Positions 1 through 9,776 of a DNA stretch of 64,000 bases are shown piece by piece (position 1 is the first letter of the stretch; the number at the start of each line of letters is the position of its first letter). Source of the DNA: Rhodoferax sp. Its GTDB lineage: Bacteria; Pseudomonadota; Gammaproteobacteria; Burkholderiales; Burkholderiaceae_C. The stretch covers positions 1 through 64,000 of the forward strand of contig JAUXWC010000205.1 of assembly GCA_030685025.1 (NCBI GenBank). Direction: 5' to 3'. The notes beneath the pieces were generated by a model that worked only from the letters and a program-made list of their open reading frames with translations, ran no database searches and was not told where the DNA came from. The position numbers and the translations under genes are program-made.

Positions 1-106
<106 letters not shown>

Positions 107-114
107 TCAGTGGT

Positions 115-432
115 TCAGCCGAAATGGCAGATGTAGTGGTAGGGCTCGGTCACGCGGATCTCGAAGCTGCTGTTGCCGGGCACGCTGAACTTCTCGCCGG
201 GGCCGGACTTGAGCCAGGCGTCGGTGCCGGCCAGTTTGTAGTCGCAGCCACCCGCCACACATTCCATGATTTCGGGTGCGCCGGTATTGAAGGTGAGGGT
301 GGCGGGCAGCACCACGCCAACCGATTTTTTCGTGCCGTCGGCCAGGGTGATGCCGTGGCTGACGCATTTGCCGTCAAAGTAAACGCTGGCCTGGGTTGCG
401 ACGGTGGCGTTGGCGATGCTGGAGGTGATCAT
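115..432 (-). CDS. ppnP: Pyrimidine/purine nucleoside phosphorylase, PpnP (YaiE/DUF1255) family
   Basis: A 105-aa single-domain cupin-like protein. The start at 432 (MITSSIANATV) is chosen because the family is about 94-105 aa; an upstream in-frame ATG at 489 would add 19 unsupported residues. Family-typical segments are VYFDGKCVSHG, KSVGVVLPATLTFNTGAPEIMECVAG and a C-terminal SSFEIRVTEPYHYICHFG. PpnP enzymes phosphorolyse nucleosides to base and ribose-1-phosphate in the cytoplasm. It ends 18 nt before the argG start on the same strand, so co-transcription is possible. No strong Shine-Dalgarno is visible, which leaves the exact start slightly open. Confidence 0.85.
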   Translation of the reverse strand: MITSSIANATVATQASVYFDGKCVSHGITLADGTKKSVGVVLPATLTFNTGAPEIMECVAGGCDYKLAGTDAWLKSGPGEKFSVPGNSSFEIRVTEPYHYICHFG

Positions 433-500
433 GGCTGAACAGGGAAGTGAATGAACAGCCGAAATGGTAGCCGTTCGTGCCCGGGCCACGCCCGGGCCGC

Positions 501-1169
501 TCAGCGCCGGTCGTGATGGTGGTGGCGCGGGTAATAGGGACGGCCGTAGTAACCCAGGTTGAGCGAGATCGTTGCGGGCCGATAGTAGCGTTGCACGACC
601 GGTGCGGCGTAGTAGCTGTAGCTGCCCTGGTCGGCGCCGTCTGCCAGGTAGATCGGTTCAACATAGGTGGTTGCTGCCAGTGGTGCGCGCTCAGGCATGG
701 GGGTGGAACTGATGGGGGTTACTTGCAGGCGCACGAAAGGGCCAGGATCCGACGCCATCTGCACGGTGTACTGCTTGCCAGCGTACTCGTAGACCACGTT
801 GTAACCGATCGTGCGGCTTTCATAGAAGGTCTGCGTGCCGCAACGCTGCACGTTCTGCACCTGCCCCGTTCCGCCGCCCTCGATGCGGTCGCCGACGATG
901 GCCCCGCCGAACAGCCCGATTGCGGTGGCCGCCGCGCGACCGCTGCCATGGCCAATGGTGTTGCCGATGGCGCCACCGGCAATCGCACCGACCAAGGCAC
1001 CGGCACCGGATTTGTTGCCGGGTTGCATGACCTGTTCAGTCGTGCAGACCTGCCTCGGAACGCCAACCTGCTGGGTCACGGGGGTGCTGGAAATGACGCG
1101 CCCCATTTCCTGAGAGAACGAACTTGCCGCGCCGAGCGCCAATAGAGAGAACAGGACCGTGCGTTTCAT
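501..1169 (-). CDS. Exported glycine-zipper 2TM (17-kDa antigen-like) protein
   Basis: A 222-aa protein starting at MKRTVLFSLLALGAASSFSQ, a signal peptide; an ATG ten codons upstream (1199) is less likely. Residues of about 50-95 contain the glycine zipper: SGAGALVGAIAGGAIGNTIG, then AAATAIGLFGGAIVGDRI, as in Rickettsia 17-kDa surface antigen/YMGG-type proteins. Two cysteines (VQRC and an earlier VCTTEQ) may form a disulfide. The C-terminus is Tyr/His rich (YYGRPYYPRHHHHDRR). Probably an envelope protein; specific function unknown. It is divergent from folC, with 199 nt between them. Confidence 0.75.
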   Translation of the reverse strand: MKRTVLFSLLALGAASSFSQEMGRVISSTPVTQQVGVPRQVCTTEQVMQPGNKSGAGALVGAIAGGAIGNTIGHGSGRAAATAIGLFGGAIVGDRIEGGGTGQVQNVQRCGTQTFYESRTIGYNVVYEYAGKQYTVQMASDPGPFVRLQVTPISSTPMPERAPLAATTYVEPIYLADGADQGSYSYYAAPVVQRYYRPATISLNLGYYGRPYYPRHHHHDRR

Positions 1170-1368
1170 GATGAGCCTCTTGGTTTGAGTGGGCATCATG
1201 AAGTCTAGTCACGCAAGCTGAACGGCAGGTGAACGAATTGGCGGGGACGTGTAATAAATTGTTGAAAATGAGGACTTTTCCTCGATGCGGCTGGATTGCC
1301 CGACTCGCCGAGGGCTCCACATCGCCCGGGTTGTCGCGAGGTGATCGTCGGCGACAATGGCGACCGCT

Positions 1369-2673
1369 ATGAAAACCCTTTCCGAATGGCTCGCGCATTG
1401 CGAGCAACTACACCCCAAGAGCATCGACATGGGGTTGGAGCGCGTCAGGACCGTCGCGCAGCGGATGTCGATTGACTTCGACTGCCCGGTGATCACGGTG
1501 GCCGGAACCAACGGCAAAGGCTCGACCTGCGCCATGCTGGAGTCCATTCTGATGCAGGCTGGCTACCGCACCGGTGTTTACACCTCGCCCCATCTGGTGC
1601 ACTTCGAGGAGCGACTGCGATTGTCCGGTGAGCCGGTGCAAGCGGCGGAGTTGGCCGCCGCGTTCGAACGGGTCGAGGGTGCGCGCGGCGTGGGCGAGGG
1701 CGCAGTGTCCTTGACGTATTTCGAGTTTTCCACGCTCGCGATTCTGGATCTCGTGACACGCGCCAAGCTCGACGTGGCGGTTCTCGAAGTTGGTCTGGGT
1801 GGCAGGCTGGACGCGGTCAATATCGTGGATGCCGACTGCTCCGTGATTACCAGCATCGACCTGGACCACATGGAGTTCCTGGGCAATGATCGGGAGAGCA
1901 TCGGACGCGAGAAAGCGGGCATCATGCGCACCGGTCGGCCGGTCATCGTCAGCGATCCAGTTCCGCCGCAGAGTGTGCTCGATCATGCTTTGGAGGTTGG
2001 CGCCGACCTGTGGCGCTTTGGTGTTGACTTCAATTATTCGGGTGACAAGCAGCAGTGGGGCTGGTCGGGCCGGGGTCGGCGCTACGGCGGCCTGGCCTAT
2101 CCCGCGCTGCGCGGGGCCAACCAGATGCTTAACGCATCGGGCGTGCTGGCGGCCTTGACCGCCCTGCGCGAGCGCCTGCCGGTGACCGCGCAGGCGGTGC
2201 GCAATGGATTGGCGTTGGTTGAGTTGCCAGGGCGGTTCCAGATCATTCCGGGGCAGCCCGTGCTGGTGCTGGACGTCGCGCACAACCCGCACGCCGTAGC
2301 AGCCCTGGCCGCCAACCTGGATGCCATGGGCTTCTATCCCACCACGCATGCGGTTTTTGGCGCGATGGCTGACAAAGACCTCGCCCCGATGCTGGCCAAG
2401 ATCGGCCCCTTGATTGACCGCTGGTATTTCACCGATTTGCCTACGCCCAGGGCTGCACCGGGGTCCACGCTGCTGGCACGATGGCAGGCCCAGAACGCGC
2501 GCGTGGACGCGTTGGGGCAGGCCTTTTCCGACCCGTCCCAGGCCCTGCGGGTCGCCATCAAGGCAGCGACCCCCGCTGATAGAATCGTAGTCTTTGGCTC
2601 GTTCTACACCGTGGGCGGGATTTTGAAGGATGGCATTCCACGCCTTCAAGCGCAACACCTGCCAAACACCTGA
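1369..2673 (+). CDS. folC: Bifunctional folylpolyglutamate synthase / dihydrofolate synthase
   Basis: A 434-aa Mur-ligase-fold enzyme that adds glutamate to dihydropteroate and to folates. The ATP-binding P-loop is VITVAGTNGKGSTCAMLES near residue 50, followed by YTSPHLVHFEERLRL. The central part has VLEVGLGGRLDAVN and ITSIDLDHMEFLG, and the C-terminal domain has LVLDVAHNPHAVAALA. The start at 1369 gives MKTLSEWLAHCEQLHPKSIDMGLERV; an ATG four codons upstream (1357) is also possible. It is the first gene of a packed plus-strand run into the SPOR protein, cvpA, purF, metZ and gltX. Confidence 0.95.
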   Translation: MKTLSEWLAHCEQLHPKSIDMGLERVRTVAQRMSIDFDCPVITVAGTNGKGSTCAMLESILMQAGYRTGVYTSPHLVHFEERLRLSGEPVQAAELAAAFERVEGARGVGEGAVSLTYFEFSTLAILDLVTRAKLDVAVLEVGLGGRLDAVNIVDADCSVITSIDLDHMEFLGNDRESIGREKAGIMRTGRPVIVSDPVPPQSVLDHALEVGADLWRFGVDFNYSGDKQQWGWSGRGRRYGGLAYPALRGANQMLNASGVLAALTALRERLPVTAQAVRNGLALVELPGRFQIIPGQPVLVLDVAHNPHAVAALAANLDAMGFYPTTHAVFGAMADKDLAPMLAKIGPLIDRWYFTDLPTPRAAPGSTLLARWQAQNARVDALGQAFSDPSQALRVAIKAATPADRIVVFGSFYTVGGILKDGIPRLQAQHLPNT

Positions 2674-2692
2674 ACACCTGAGTTCCCACGTC

Positions 2693-3475
2693 ATGGCCTT
2701 TTTCAAGTTTCGCAAGGGTGGTCAGGACCAGTCTGCCGCATCCCCGCAGCCAGAGAGCATCGAAGCGATGCGCAGGCGCGCCAAACACCGTCTGGTCGGT
2801 GCCGCGGTGCTGGTGCTGGTCGGTGTTGTGGGCTTGCCAGTTCTGTTTGATCGTCAGCCAAGGCCCATCTCGGTTGACATTCCGATCGAGATCCCGGACA
2901 AGAACAAGGTCAAGCCGCTGCCTGGTGCCGCCGGCAACGCGGCCTCGGCCTCCGCACTGGTGGGGTCGCCCCCGCCGGCGCTCACTAGCGCACCGAAGTC
3001 GCCTGCAATGGCGGTGGCGCCTGCGGTCGAAACAGTGAAGCCATCCCAAATCGAAGAAAAGGTGCCCGCTGTCCCTGTGGGTGTTGTCCCGACCGCAAGT
3101 GCGGTAGCGGCGAAACGTGACACACCGAGCAAAGTGGACCCGCCTGCACCGGTGGCGGCGAAGCCCGCGGTCGCGGTCGACGAGGCTGTCAAGGCGCAGG
3201 CACTGTTGGACGGAAAGGATGCGCCCAAAGAACCTGCCGCGTCCGACGGTCGTTTTGTGGTGCAAGTGGGCGCCTTCTCCGATGCGGCCAAGGCGCGCGA
3301 GGCCCGATTGAAAGTCGAACGTGCTGGGATGAAGACCTATACCCAGGTGGTCGAGACCAAGGATGGGCGGCGCACCCGCGTGCGGGTTGGTCCGTTTGCG
3401 GACCGGGCAGAGGCAGACAAGGCGGCGATCAAGATCAAACGCCTTGACCTGGCGGCGGCAGTGCTGGTCCTGTAG
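2693..3475 (+). CDS. SPOR-domain membrane protein (DedD-like)
   Basis: 260 aa, starting 19 nt after folC at MAFFKFRKGG. Residues of about 35-55 (VGAAVLVLVGVVGLPVLF) form one transmembrane segment after a basic cytoplasmic tail. A long Pro/Ala/Val linker follows. The last ~75 residues (RFVVQVGAFSDAAKAREARLKVERAG ... RVRVGPFADRAEADKAA) are a SPOR domain, which binds denuded septal peptidoglycan glycan strands. This matches DedD-like cell-division proteins, usually found between folC and cvpA. Topology: N-in, periplasmic SPOR. Confidence 0.9.
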   Translation: MAFFKFRKGGQDQSAASPQPESIEAMRRRAKHRLVGAAVLVLVGVVGLPVLFDRQPRPISVDIPIEIPDKNKVKPLPGAAGNAASASALVGSPPPALTSAPKSPAMAVAPAVETVKPSQIEEKVPAVPVGVVPTASAVAAKRDTPSKVDPPAPVAAKPAVAVDEAVKAQALLDGKDAPKEPAASDGRFVVQVGAFSDAAKAREARLKVERAGMKTYTQVVETKDGRRTRVRVGPFADRAEADKAAIKIKRLDLAAAVLVL

Positions 3476-3496
3476 TTCTGTAGGTCGAGAGCTGTC

Positions 3497-3982
3497 ATGC
3501 TGCTGTTGGACTGGGTCTGTATCGCAGTCTTGCTGGTGTCGCTGCTGCTGGGGGCATGGCGGGGATTGGTGTACGAGGTGGTTTCGGTGGCAAGCTGGAT
3601 CGCGGCCTTCTTTCTGGCGCAGTGGTTCGCAATGGAGGCGGGGCAGGCGCTGCCGCTGTCCGGCGCCAGTGAAACGGTGCGCTACGCGCTTGGATTTGCA
3701 CTGGTGTTCGTTGGTTCGGTGCTGGTTGGAGGTTTGGTGGCGGTGCTGGCCAAGAAGCTGTTTGCGGTGATCGGCTTGCAGCCGGTGGACCGCGTTCTGG
3801 GCGCCTGTTTTGGTTTGGTTCGTGGCTTGGTGTTGTTGCTTGCGGCCACGGTAGTGATCGGAATGACGCCGATGAAGTCAAGTGAGTGGTGGCGCGAATC
3901 CACGAGTGCGGGCGTGTTGACGACCTCGCTCAAAGGTTTGAAGCCTTTGTTGCCTGAAGAGTCTGGAAAGTACCTACCCTGA
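3497..3982 (+). CDS. cvpA: CvpA family inner-membrane protein
   Basis: 161 aa with four predicted membrane segments (near residues 3-21, 28-45, 65-88 and 102-122). The LDWVCIAVLLVSLLLGAWRGLVYEVVSVASWIAAF opening is typical of CvpA, named for its role in colicin V production and located upstream of purF in many proteobacteria. Its stop codon overlaps the purF start by 1 nt (TGATG), so the two are translationally coupled. The molecular function of the family is not settled. Confidence 0.9.
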   Translation: MLLLDWVCIAVLLVSLLLGAWRGLVYEVVSVASWIAAFFLAQWFAMEAGQALPLSGASETVRYALGFALVFVGSVLVGGLVAVLAKKLFAVIGLQPVDRVLGACFGLVRGLVLLLAATVVIGMTPMKSSEWWRESTSAGVLTTSLKGLKPLLPEESGKYLP

Positions 3983-5487
3983 TGTGTGGAATCGTTGGCG
4001 TTGTCAGTAACGCACCTGTCAATCAGTTAATTTATGACGCCTTGTTGCTGTTGCAGCATCGGGGTCAGGACGCGGCGGGCATCGTCACCCAGCAGGAGCG
4101 CAAGTTTTTCATGCACAAAGCCAAAGGCATGGTGCGCGACGTGTTCCGCACGCGCAACATGCGGTCCTTGCCCGGCAATTGCGGGCTTGGTCAGGTGCGT
4201 TATCCCACCGCTGGCAACGCCTACAGCGAAGAGGAGGCGCAGCCGTTCTACGTGAATGCACCGTTTGGAATCGTGCTGGTGCACAACGGCAACCTGACCA
4301 ATGCCCAGGCGCTCAAGACCGAGCTCTTCAACACTGACCATCGGCACATCAACACCGAGAGTGATTCCGAAGTTCTGCTCAACGTGCTGGCGCATGAGCT
4401 GGAGCGCACCACCCGCGGCTTGCCATTGGAGCCAGGTGACGTGTTCGCCGCGGTGCGCAATGTACATCGACGGGTGCGCGGTTCGTATGCCGTGATCGCG
4501 CTGATTGCAGGGCACGGCGTGCTGGCGTTTCGGGATCCGTTCGGTATTCGGCCCTTGTGCATGGGGCGTGCGCAGGCGACCGTGATGCTGGCCAGTGAGT
4601 CGGTGGCCCTGGAGGGAACGGGGAACCTGTTCGAGCGCGACATTGATCCCGGGGAAGCCGTATTCGTGGACTTGGAGGGCAAGGTTCACGCGCAGCAGTG
4701 CGCCGACAATCCCTCGCTCAATCCCTGTATTTTCGAGTTTGTCTACCTGGCTCGACCGGACTCGGTGATGGACCGCATATCGGTCTACCAAGCTCGCCTG
4801 AATCTGGGCGAGACCCTGGCCAAGCGGGTGATCTCAACGGTGCCGCCGAGCGAGATCGATGTGGTGATTCCTATCCCTGAATCGAGCCGCCCGAGCGCGG
4901 CGCAACTGGCGCAATTGCTGGGGCTGCCCTACCGGGAAGGCTTTGTGAAGAACCGCTATGTCGGGCGCACCTTCATCATGCCGGGACAGTCGGTGCGCAA
5001 GAAGTCGGTGCGACAAAAACTCAATGTGATCGCCAGCGAATTCAAGGGCCGCAACGTGCTGCTGGTGGATGACTCGATCGTGCGCGGCACCACCTCCAAG
5101 GAAATTGTGCAGATGGCCCGCGATGCCGGGGCGCGCAAGGTTTATCTCGCCAGTGCCGCGCCGCCGGTGCGCTACCCCAATGTGTATGGCATCGACATGC
5201 CCACCAGCGGCGAGTTGGTGGCGCACGACCGCACGGTGGAGCAGATACGCGCCATCATTGGGTGCGATGCCCTGATCTATCAGGATGTTGATGGCATGAA
5301 GCGCGCCATTGGTGCGCTCAACCCCAAGCTGGCGGGCTTCGATGCCTCGTGTTTCGATGGGGTTTACGTCACTGGCGACATCACCGCGGATGACATCGAG
5401 CGCATCAATCGTGCGCGTATCGGCGGCGATGAGGTGGAGGGGGAGGGCTCGCGCCTCGCCTTACCCAATACCGGGGACGCTGTATGA
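3982..5487 (+). CDS. purF: Amidophosphoribosyltransferase
   Basis: 501 aa. The protein starts MCGIVGVV, so after Met removal the N-terminal Cys is the glutaminase nucleophile (Ntn hydrolase). LLLLQHRGQDAAG and LVHNGNLTNA belong to the glutaminase domain. The phosphoribosyltransferase loop NVLLVDDSIVRGTTS lies near residues 357-371. It catalyses the first committed step of purine synthesis (PRPP + glutamine to phosphoribosylamine). Four nucleotides overlap with metZ (ATGA), consistent with one operon. Confidence 0.97.
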   Translation: MCGIVGVVSNAPVNQLIYDALLLLQHRGQDAAGIVTQQERKFFMHKAKGMVRDVFRTRNMRSLPGNCGLGQVRYPTAGNAYSEEEAQPFYVNAPFGIVLVHNGNLTNAQALKTELFNTDHRHINTESDSEVLLNVLAHELERTTRGLPLEPGDVFAAVRNVHRRVRGSYAVIALIAGHGVLAFRDPFGIRPLCMGRAQATVMLASESVALEGTGNLFERDIDPGEAVFVDLEGKVHAQQCADNPSLNPCIFEFVYLARPDSVMDRISVYQARLNLGETLAKRVISTVPPSEIDVVIPIPESSRPSAAQLAQLLGLPYREGFVKNRYVGRTFIMPGQSVRKKSVRQKLNVIASEFKGRNVLLVDDSIVRGTTSKEIVQMARDAGARKVYLASAAPPVRYPNVYGIDMPTSGELVAHDRTVEQIRAIIGCDALIYQDVDGMKRAIGALNPKLAGFDASCFDGVYVTGDITADDIERINRARIGGDEVEGEGSRLALPNTGDAV

Positions 5488-6707
5488 CGGCCAAGTCACT
5501 TCCGCAAGGTCTGCACCCGGACACACTGGCGGTCCGCGCCGCCGTGGACAAGTCGCAGTACGGCGAGAACGCCGAGGCGCTGTACCTCACCAGCAGCTTT
5601 GTGCAGCCCGATGCCGCCACCGCTGCCAGGCGTTTTGCGGGCGAGGAAGAGGGCTACACCTACTCCCGTTTCAGCAACCCCACAGTGACCAGCATGGAGC
5701 AGCGTCTGGCTGCGATGGAGGGAACCGAGGCCTGTATTGGCACTGCCAGTGGCATGGCGGCAATTACGCTGATGTGCATGGGCCTGCTCAAGGCGGGCGA
5801 CCACATCATCTGTTCGCAAAGTGTGTTTGGCTCGACCATTCGCCTGATCGCTGGCGAGTTCGGCAAGTTTGGGGTGCAAAGCACCTTTGTGTCGCAGACC
5901 GACGTGGCGCAGTGGCAGGCTGCGCTACGGCCCAATACGAAGCTGCTGTTTGCCGAGACACCAACCAATCCGCTCACCGATGTGTGCGACATCGCGGCCT
6001 TGGCCGCCATTGCACACGTGGCGGGAGCCCTGCTGGCCGTCGACAACTGTTTCTGTTCGCCCGCTCTGCAGCAACCGGTCAAATTGGGTGCCGACCTGGT
6101 GATTCATTCTGGCACCAAGTACCTCGATGGGCAGGGCCGAGTCATCGCCGGAGCGCTATGTGCTTCCAGACAGTTGATCGACGAGAAATTCTTGCCGGTG
6201 ATGCGCAGTGCCGGGCTGACATTGTCGGCCTTCAATGCCTGGGTTGTGCTCAAGGGCATGGAGACCCTGAGCATTCGCATGCAGGCGCAAAGCGCCAATG
6301 CGCTGGCGTTGGCCAACTGGTTGCAGCAGCAGCCCGAAGTGGCGCGCGTCCATTACCCGGGGCTGGCCTCGCACCCCCAACATGAGCTGGCCATGCGCCA
6401 GCAGTCTGGTCTGGGTGGTGCGGTGGTGTCATTCGACGTCAAGGCGTCTGACCCGGCGCAGGCGCGCCAGCGCGCGTTCCACGTCATCGACAGCACGCGG
6501 GTTTGCTCTATCACCACCAACCTGGGCGATACCAAGACCACCATCACGCACCCGGCCAGCACCTCGCACGGACGCATTACGGAGGCCCAGCGCCAAGCGG
6601 CGGGCATCGGCCAAGGACTGATCCGCATCGCGGTCGGGCTGGAACATACCAACGATTTGACGACTGATCTGGCGCGCGGCCTGCGCGGACTGGATGCCTT
6701 GAGATGA
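5484..6707 (+). CDS. metZ: O-succinylhomoserine sulfhydrylase
   Basis: 407-aa PLP enzyme of the Cys/Met-metabolism family. [18 protein letters not shown] and [23 protein letters not shown] are the family N-terminal motifs, and the PLP-binding lysine is in [15 protein letters not shown] (about residue 212). The [12 protein letters not shown] context fits MetZ, which makes homocysteine from O-succinylhomoserine and sulfide, rather than MetB. It overlaps purF and gltX by 4 nt each. The purF-metZ neighbourhood is common in Pseudomonas and Burkholderiales. Confidence 0.93.
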   Translation: MTAKSLPQGLHPDTLAVRAAVDKSQYGENAEALYLTSSFVQPDAATAARRFAGEEEGYTYSRFSNPTVTSMEQRLAAMEGTEACIGTASGMAAITLMCMGLLKAGDHIICSQSVFGSTIRLIAGEFGKFGVQSTFVSQTDVAQWQAALRPNTKLLFAETPTNPLTDVCDIAALAAIAHVAGALLAVDNCFCSPALQQPVKLGADLVIHSGTKYLDGQGRVIAGALCASRQLIDEKFLPVMRSAGLTLSAFNAWVVLKGMETLSIRMQAQSANALALANWLQQQPEVARVHYPGLASHPQHELAMRQQSGLGGAVVSFDVKASDPAQARQRAFHVIDSTRVCSITTNLGDTKTTITHPASTSHGRITEAQRQAAGIGQGLIRIAVGLEHTNDLTTDLARGLRGLDALR

Positions 6708-8092
6708 CAAACCAAACACGCACGCGCTTTGCCCCATCGCCCACCGGCTTCATCCACCTGGGCAACATTCGTTCGGCCCTGTACCCCTGGGCTTTCGCGC
6801 GCTCCACCGGTGGTGTTTTCATCCTGCGGATCGAAGATACCGATCTGGACCGTTCCACGCAAGCGGCGGTCGACGTGATCATCGAAGGCATGCGTTGGCT
6901 CGGACTCGACTACGACGAGGGCCCGTTCTACCAGATGCAGCGCATGGACCGCTACAAGGAGGTCTTGCGCGAGCTCCAGGCGGCCGGCCATGTCTACCCC
7001 TGTTACATGAGCGTGGCCGAACTCGACACCCTGCGCGAGCGACAAATGGCTGCCAAGGAAAAGCCCCGCTACAACGGCACCTGGCGCCCGGAACCCGGCA
7101 AGGTTCTGCCGAGCGTGCCCGCTGGCGTGCAACCGGTGCTGCGTTTCAAGAACCCGCAGACCGGTTCGGTGGTGTGGGACGACAAGGTCAAGGGCCGCAT
7201 CGAGATCAGCAACGATGAACTCGATGACCTGGTGATCGCCCGGCCGGATGGCACGCCCACCTACAACTTCTGCGTTGTGGTGGACGACATCGACATGGCG
7301 ATCACGCACGTGATCCGGGGCGATGACCACGTCAACAATACCCCACGCCAGATCAATATTTTTCACGCTCTGGGCAAGACCCCGCCGGTCTATGCCCACC
7401 TGCCCACCGTGCTCAACGAACAGGGCGAGAAGATGAGCAAGCGCAATGGCGCCAAACCCGTCACGCAGTACGCGGCCGAGGGGTATCTGCCGGACGCCAT
7501 GGCCAACTACCTGGCGCGCCTGGGCTGGAGTCACGGCGACGACGAGATCTTCAGCCGTGAGCAATTCCTTCAGTGGTTTAACCTCGATCATCTCGGGCGC
7601 AGTGCTGCCCAGTTCGATGAGGCCAAGCTGCGCTGGGTCAATGCACAGCATCTCAAGGCCATGGCGGACGATGCCTTGGCGCCTCTGGTCGCCGCGCAAC
7701 TTCACGGGCGCGGCGTCACGGCCGACGAGCGCCTGGCACGCCTGTGTGGTCTGTTCAAGGATCGCTGTGACACCACCGTAGCGCTGGCGGACTGGGTTGA
7801 GAAGTTCTATGCGGAGGTGTTGCCCAACGCCACCGAGCTCGCACAACATGTCACGCCCGCCATTCGTCCGGCGCTGACGCAGTTGGTGGACAAGCTGGCT
7901 GGCTGCGAGTGGAACAGGATGGCGATTGCGGCTGCCATCAAGGAAGTGCTGACAGCCAATGGCATGAAAATGCCTCAATTGGCCATGCCAGTGCGTGTGT
8001 TGGTGATGGGTACGGCGCAGACGCCGTCGCTCGACGCTGTGCTGGAGTTATGTGATCGCGAAAAAGTGCTGGTGCGTTTAAATTCGGCCTGA
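6704..8092 (+). CDS. gltX: Glutamyl-tRNA synthetase
   Basis: 462-aa class I synthetase charging tRNA with glutamate. The HIGH-type signature is present as [14 protein letters not shown] (residues about 11-24) and the KMSKR loop as [10 protein letters not shown] (about 243). It ends less than 100 nt before a tRNA cluster that contains its own substrate tRNA-Glu. Its length is normal for the bacterial enzyme. Whether it is discriminating or also charges tRNA-Gln cannot be told from the sequence alone. Confidence 0.96.
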   Translation: MTNQTRTRFAPSPTGFIHLGNIRSALYPWAFARSTGGVFILRIEDTDLDRSTQAAVDVIIEGMRWLGLDYDEGPFYQMQRMDRYKEVLRELQAAGHVYPCYMSVAELDTLRERQMAAKEKPRYNGTWRPEPGKVLPSVPAGVQPVLRFKNPQTGSVVWDDKVKGRIEISNDELDDLVIARPDGTPTYNFCVVVDDIDMAITHVIRGDDHVNNTPRQINIFHALGKTPPVYAHLPTVLNEQGEKMSKRNGAKPVTQYAAEGYLPDAMANYLARLGWSHGDDEIFSREQFLQWFNLDHLGRSAAQFDEAKLRWVNAQHLKAMADDALAPLVAAQLHGRGVTADERLARLCGLFKDRCDTTVALADWVEKFYAEVLPNATELAQHVTPAIRPALTQLVDKLAGCEWNRMAIAAAIKEVLTANGMKMPQLAMPVRVLVMGTAQTPSLDAVLELCDREKVLVRLNSA

Positions 8093-8102
8093 GATTTCAC
8101 GC

Positions 8103-8108
8103 TATAAT
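8103..8108 (+). promoter_or_regulatory. -10 box of the tRNA operon promoter
   Basis: A consensus TATAAT lies 70 nt upstream of the tRNA-Ala 5' end, with a C/G-rich stretch after the likely start site. The -35 region is poor (TTTAAA at 8077-8082 with 20-nt spacing), so only the -10 element is supported. Confidence 0.55.
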
Positions 8109-8178
8109 TCAAGGCTTCGGAAGTCGCGGAGATCCAAAAAGGGCTTGCGTGGTTTTCGGAGGAGAATCAGATTTTGTC

Positions 8179-8254
<76 letters not shown>

Positions 8255-8333
8255 ACAATTTCTGACGTGAGGGTCAAGAATCCTCAATTTGTGGAGCGAT
8301 AATTCCGCAACAACTGGTTAGTTCCAAGGTTTT

Positions 8334-8409
8334 GACCCCATCGTCTAGAGGCCTAGGACATCACCCTTTCACGGTGAGTACCGGGGTTCGAATCCCCGTG
8401 GGGTCGCCA
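8334..8409 (+). tRNA. tRNA-Glu (anticodon TTC)
   Basis: 76 nt with encoded CCA. Acceptor GACCCCA/TGGGGTC; anticodon arm TCACC-CTTTCAC-GGTGA gives TTC; T-arm GGTTCGAATCC. It lies 79 nt after tRNA-Ala in the same transcript. Confidence 0.97.
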
Positions 8410-8455
8410 AGTTTGTAGCGCTTGGGCATCGCAAGGTGCCAAAAGCTATCTACCA

Positions 8456-8532
8456 GGAGTGGTAGTTCAGTTGGTTAGAATACCGGCCTGTCACGCCGGG
8501 GGTCGCGGGTTCGAGTCCCGTCCACTCCGCCA
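8456..8532 (+). tRNA. tRNA-Asp (anticodon GTC)
   Basis: 77 nt with encoded CCA. Acceptor GGAGTGG/CCACTCC; anticodon arm CCGGC-CTGTCAC-GCCGG gives GTC; T-arm GGTTCGAGTCC. It is the last tRNA before the terminator. Confidence 0.97.
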
Positions 8533-8541
8533 AAAGCAATT

Positions 8542-8574
8542 GGCCCTGCAGCTTCTTGAGCTGCAGGGCCTTTT
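8542..8574 (+). terminator. Rho-independent terminator of the tRNA operon
   Basis: Perfect 12-bp stem (GGCCCTGCAGCT / AGCTGCAGGGCC) with a 5-nt loop, followed by TTTT. It begins 9 nt after the CCA end of tRNA-Asp. Confidence 0.9.
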
Positions 8575-8692
8575 CAATTCTGGGTCGGATTCTCGAAAAC
8601 CGCGAGCGACGCGTCGTTCACCCCTCATTTTTGGGGATTCGAGTGGGCCTCACCCATTTACAGCACCCGCTCTGGCGCGGTATCGTCCGCAC

Positions 8693-8872
8693 ATGAGCAA
8701 GCAGCAACGATTCTGGAACGTCGACCTCATCGAAGTGGCGAAGATGTGGGGTCGCGACATGTCCACGTTCCTTCAGACTGCGCTCCTGTTCGCGTTTCTT
8801 GCCTTGCCCGTCGTGATCCCAACGCTGATCTTGTGGTATCTCCTGTCGATCGACTTCAAGATTGGCAAATAG
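8693..8872 (+). CDS. Small single-pass membrane protein, unknown function
   Basis: 59 aa starting MSKQQRFWNVDLIEVAKMWG, with one strong hydrophobic segment FLQTALLFAFLALPVVIPTLILWYLL (residues about 26-51) and a short charged tail (DFKIGK). The same frame is open upstream through tRNA-Asp, but that part is not protein-like; the ATG at 8693 is the reasonable start. It converges with the EamA gene and overlaps its 3' end by 17 nt. I do not recognise a family. The membrane-protein composition is the only support. Confidence 0.5.
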   Translation: MSKQQRFWNVDLIEVAKMWGRDMSTFLQTALLFAFLALPVVIPTLILWYLLSIDFKIGK

Positions 8873-9776
8873 CGGGTTTGGCTTGGCCCGGCTTGACCAG
8901 GCCGGCGGCAAGCGCCGTGCCGCAGACAATGATGGCTGCGCAGAGCAGCATCCAGGCGTTGACGGTCTCATTCAGCAACACTGCGCCGTAGAAGACGGCA
9001 AACACCGGCACGACGAAAGTTACCGTGAGTGATCGGGCCGGGCCGACGTGCTCGATCAACCGGAAGTACAGCACGTAGGCCACGCCGGTGCAGACCACGC
9101 CTACCCACAACAGCGAAAGCCATGCCGTGGCGCTGGGCGTCTGCTGGGGCCAAAACCATAGCGTTGGCAGCGCCAGACCCAGTGTGGCGCCGAGCTGGCT
9201 ACCGGCAGCGGTTACCAGCGCGGGCAGGCCGCCCAGGTATTTCTTGGTGTAACTGGCCGAGATGCCGTAGCACAGACACGCCAGCAGACAGGCCAGCACT
9301 GCCCAGCCCGAGGACAGACCCGACGCATCGGGCTTGAAGCTGGCCTTGTCCCACGCCAGCATCGCCACGCCCACAAAGCCAATGGCGAGACCCAGCGTGC
9401 GCCAGCCATGTGGTCGGTCCTTGAGCCAGATCCAGGCCACCAGCGCGCCGAACAAAGGGACGGTGGCGTTCAGGATGGAGGACAGGCCGGTGCTGATGGA
9501 CAGCAGGGCATAGGCAAAACAGGCAAACGGAATGCCTGAGTTCAACAGCCCAACCAAAAATACACGTCGCCAGTGCTGTGTCAACTGCGGCCCCAGTCCA
9601 CGCCACAGCAACAGCGGCAGCAGGAACAACGACGCGATGGCGACCCGGATGCCGGCCGTGGGCAGGGCGCCAAACTCCACCGTGCCCAAGCGTGTGAACA
9701 GGAAGGATGAGCCCCAGATGGCGGCCAGCAGGATGAAGTCCAGCCGCCATGGCTTCGAGGGGGAAACGGTAGTCAA
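8856..9776 (-). CDS. EamA/RhaT family (DMT) transporter
   Basis: 306 aa with about ten hydrophobic segments in two EamA repeats, for example LDFILLAAIWGSSFLFTRLG at the start and VLACLLACLCYGISASYTKKYLGGLPA in the second half. DMT proteins export metabolites or amino acids across the inner membrane; the substrate here is unknown. I choose the TTG at 9776, because it overlaps the ogt stop codon (TTGA) and gives a normal family length. The open frame extends upstream (to 9899) only into ogt antisense to nothing else useful. Translation is probably coupled to ogt. Confidence 0.85.
   Translation of the reverse strand: MTTVSPSKPWRLDFILLAAIWGSSFLFTRLGTVEFGALPTAGIRVAIASLFLLPLLLWRGLGPQLTQHWRRVFLVGLLNSGIPFACFAYALLSISTGLSSILNATVPLFGALVAWIWLKDRPHGWRTLGLAIGFVGVAMLAWDKASFKPDASGLSSGWAVLACLLACLCYGISASYTKKYLGGLPALVTAAGSQLGATLGLALPTLWFWPQQTPSATAWLSLLWVGVVCTGVAYVLYFRLIEHVGPARSLTVTFVVPVFAVFYGAVLLNETVNAWMLLCAAIIVCGTALAAGLVKPGQAKPAICQS

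Noticed and set aside
6353..7978. Long antisense frame over metZ and gltX
   Set aside because: The sense strand holds two well-conserved enzymes with intact motifs; the antisense product is His/Gln-rich shadow sequence.
8459..8692. Upstream extension of the small membrane protein through tRNA-Asp
   Set aside because: The bases are fully explained by the tRNA and its terminator.
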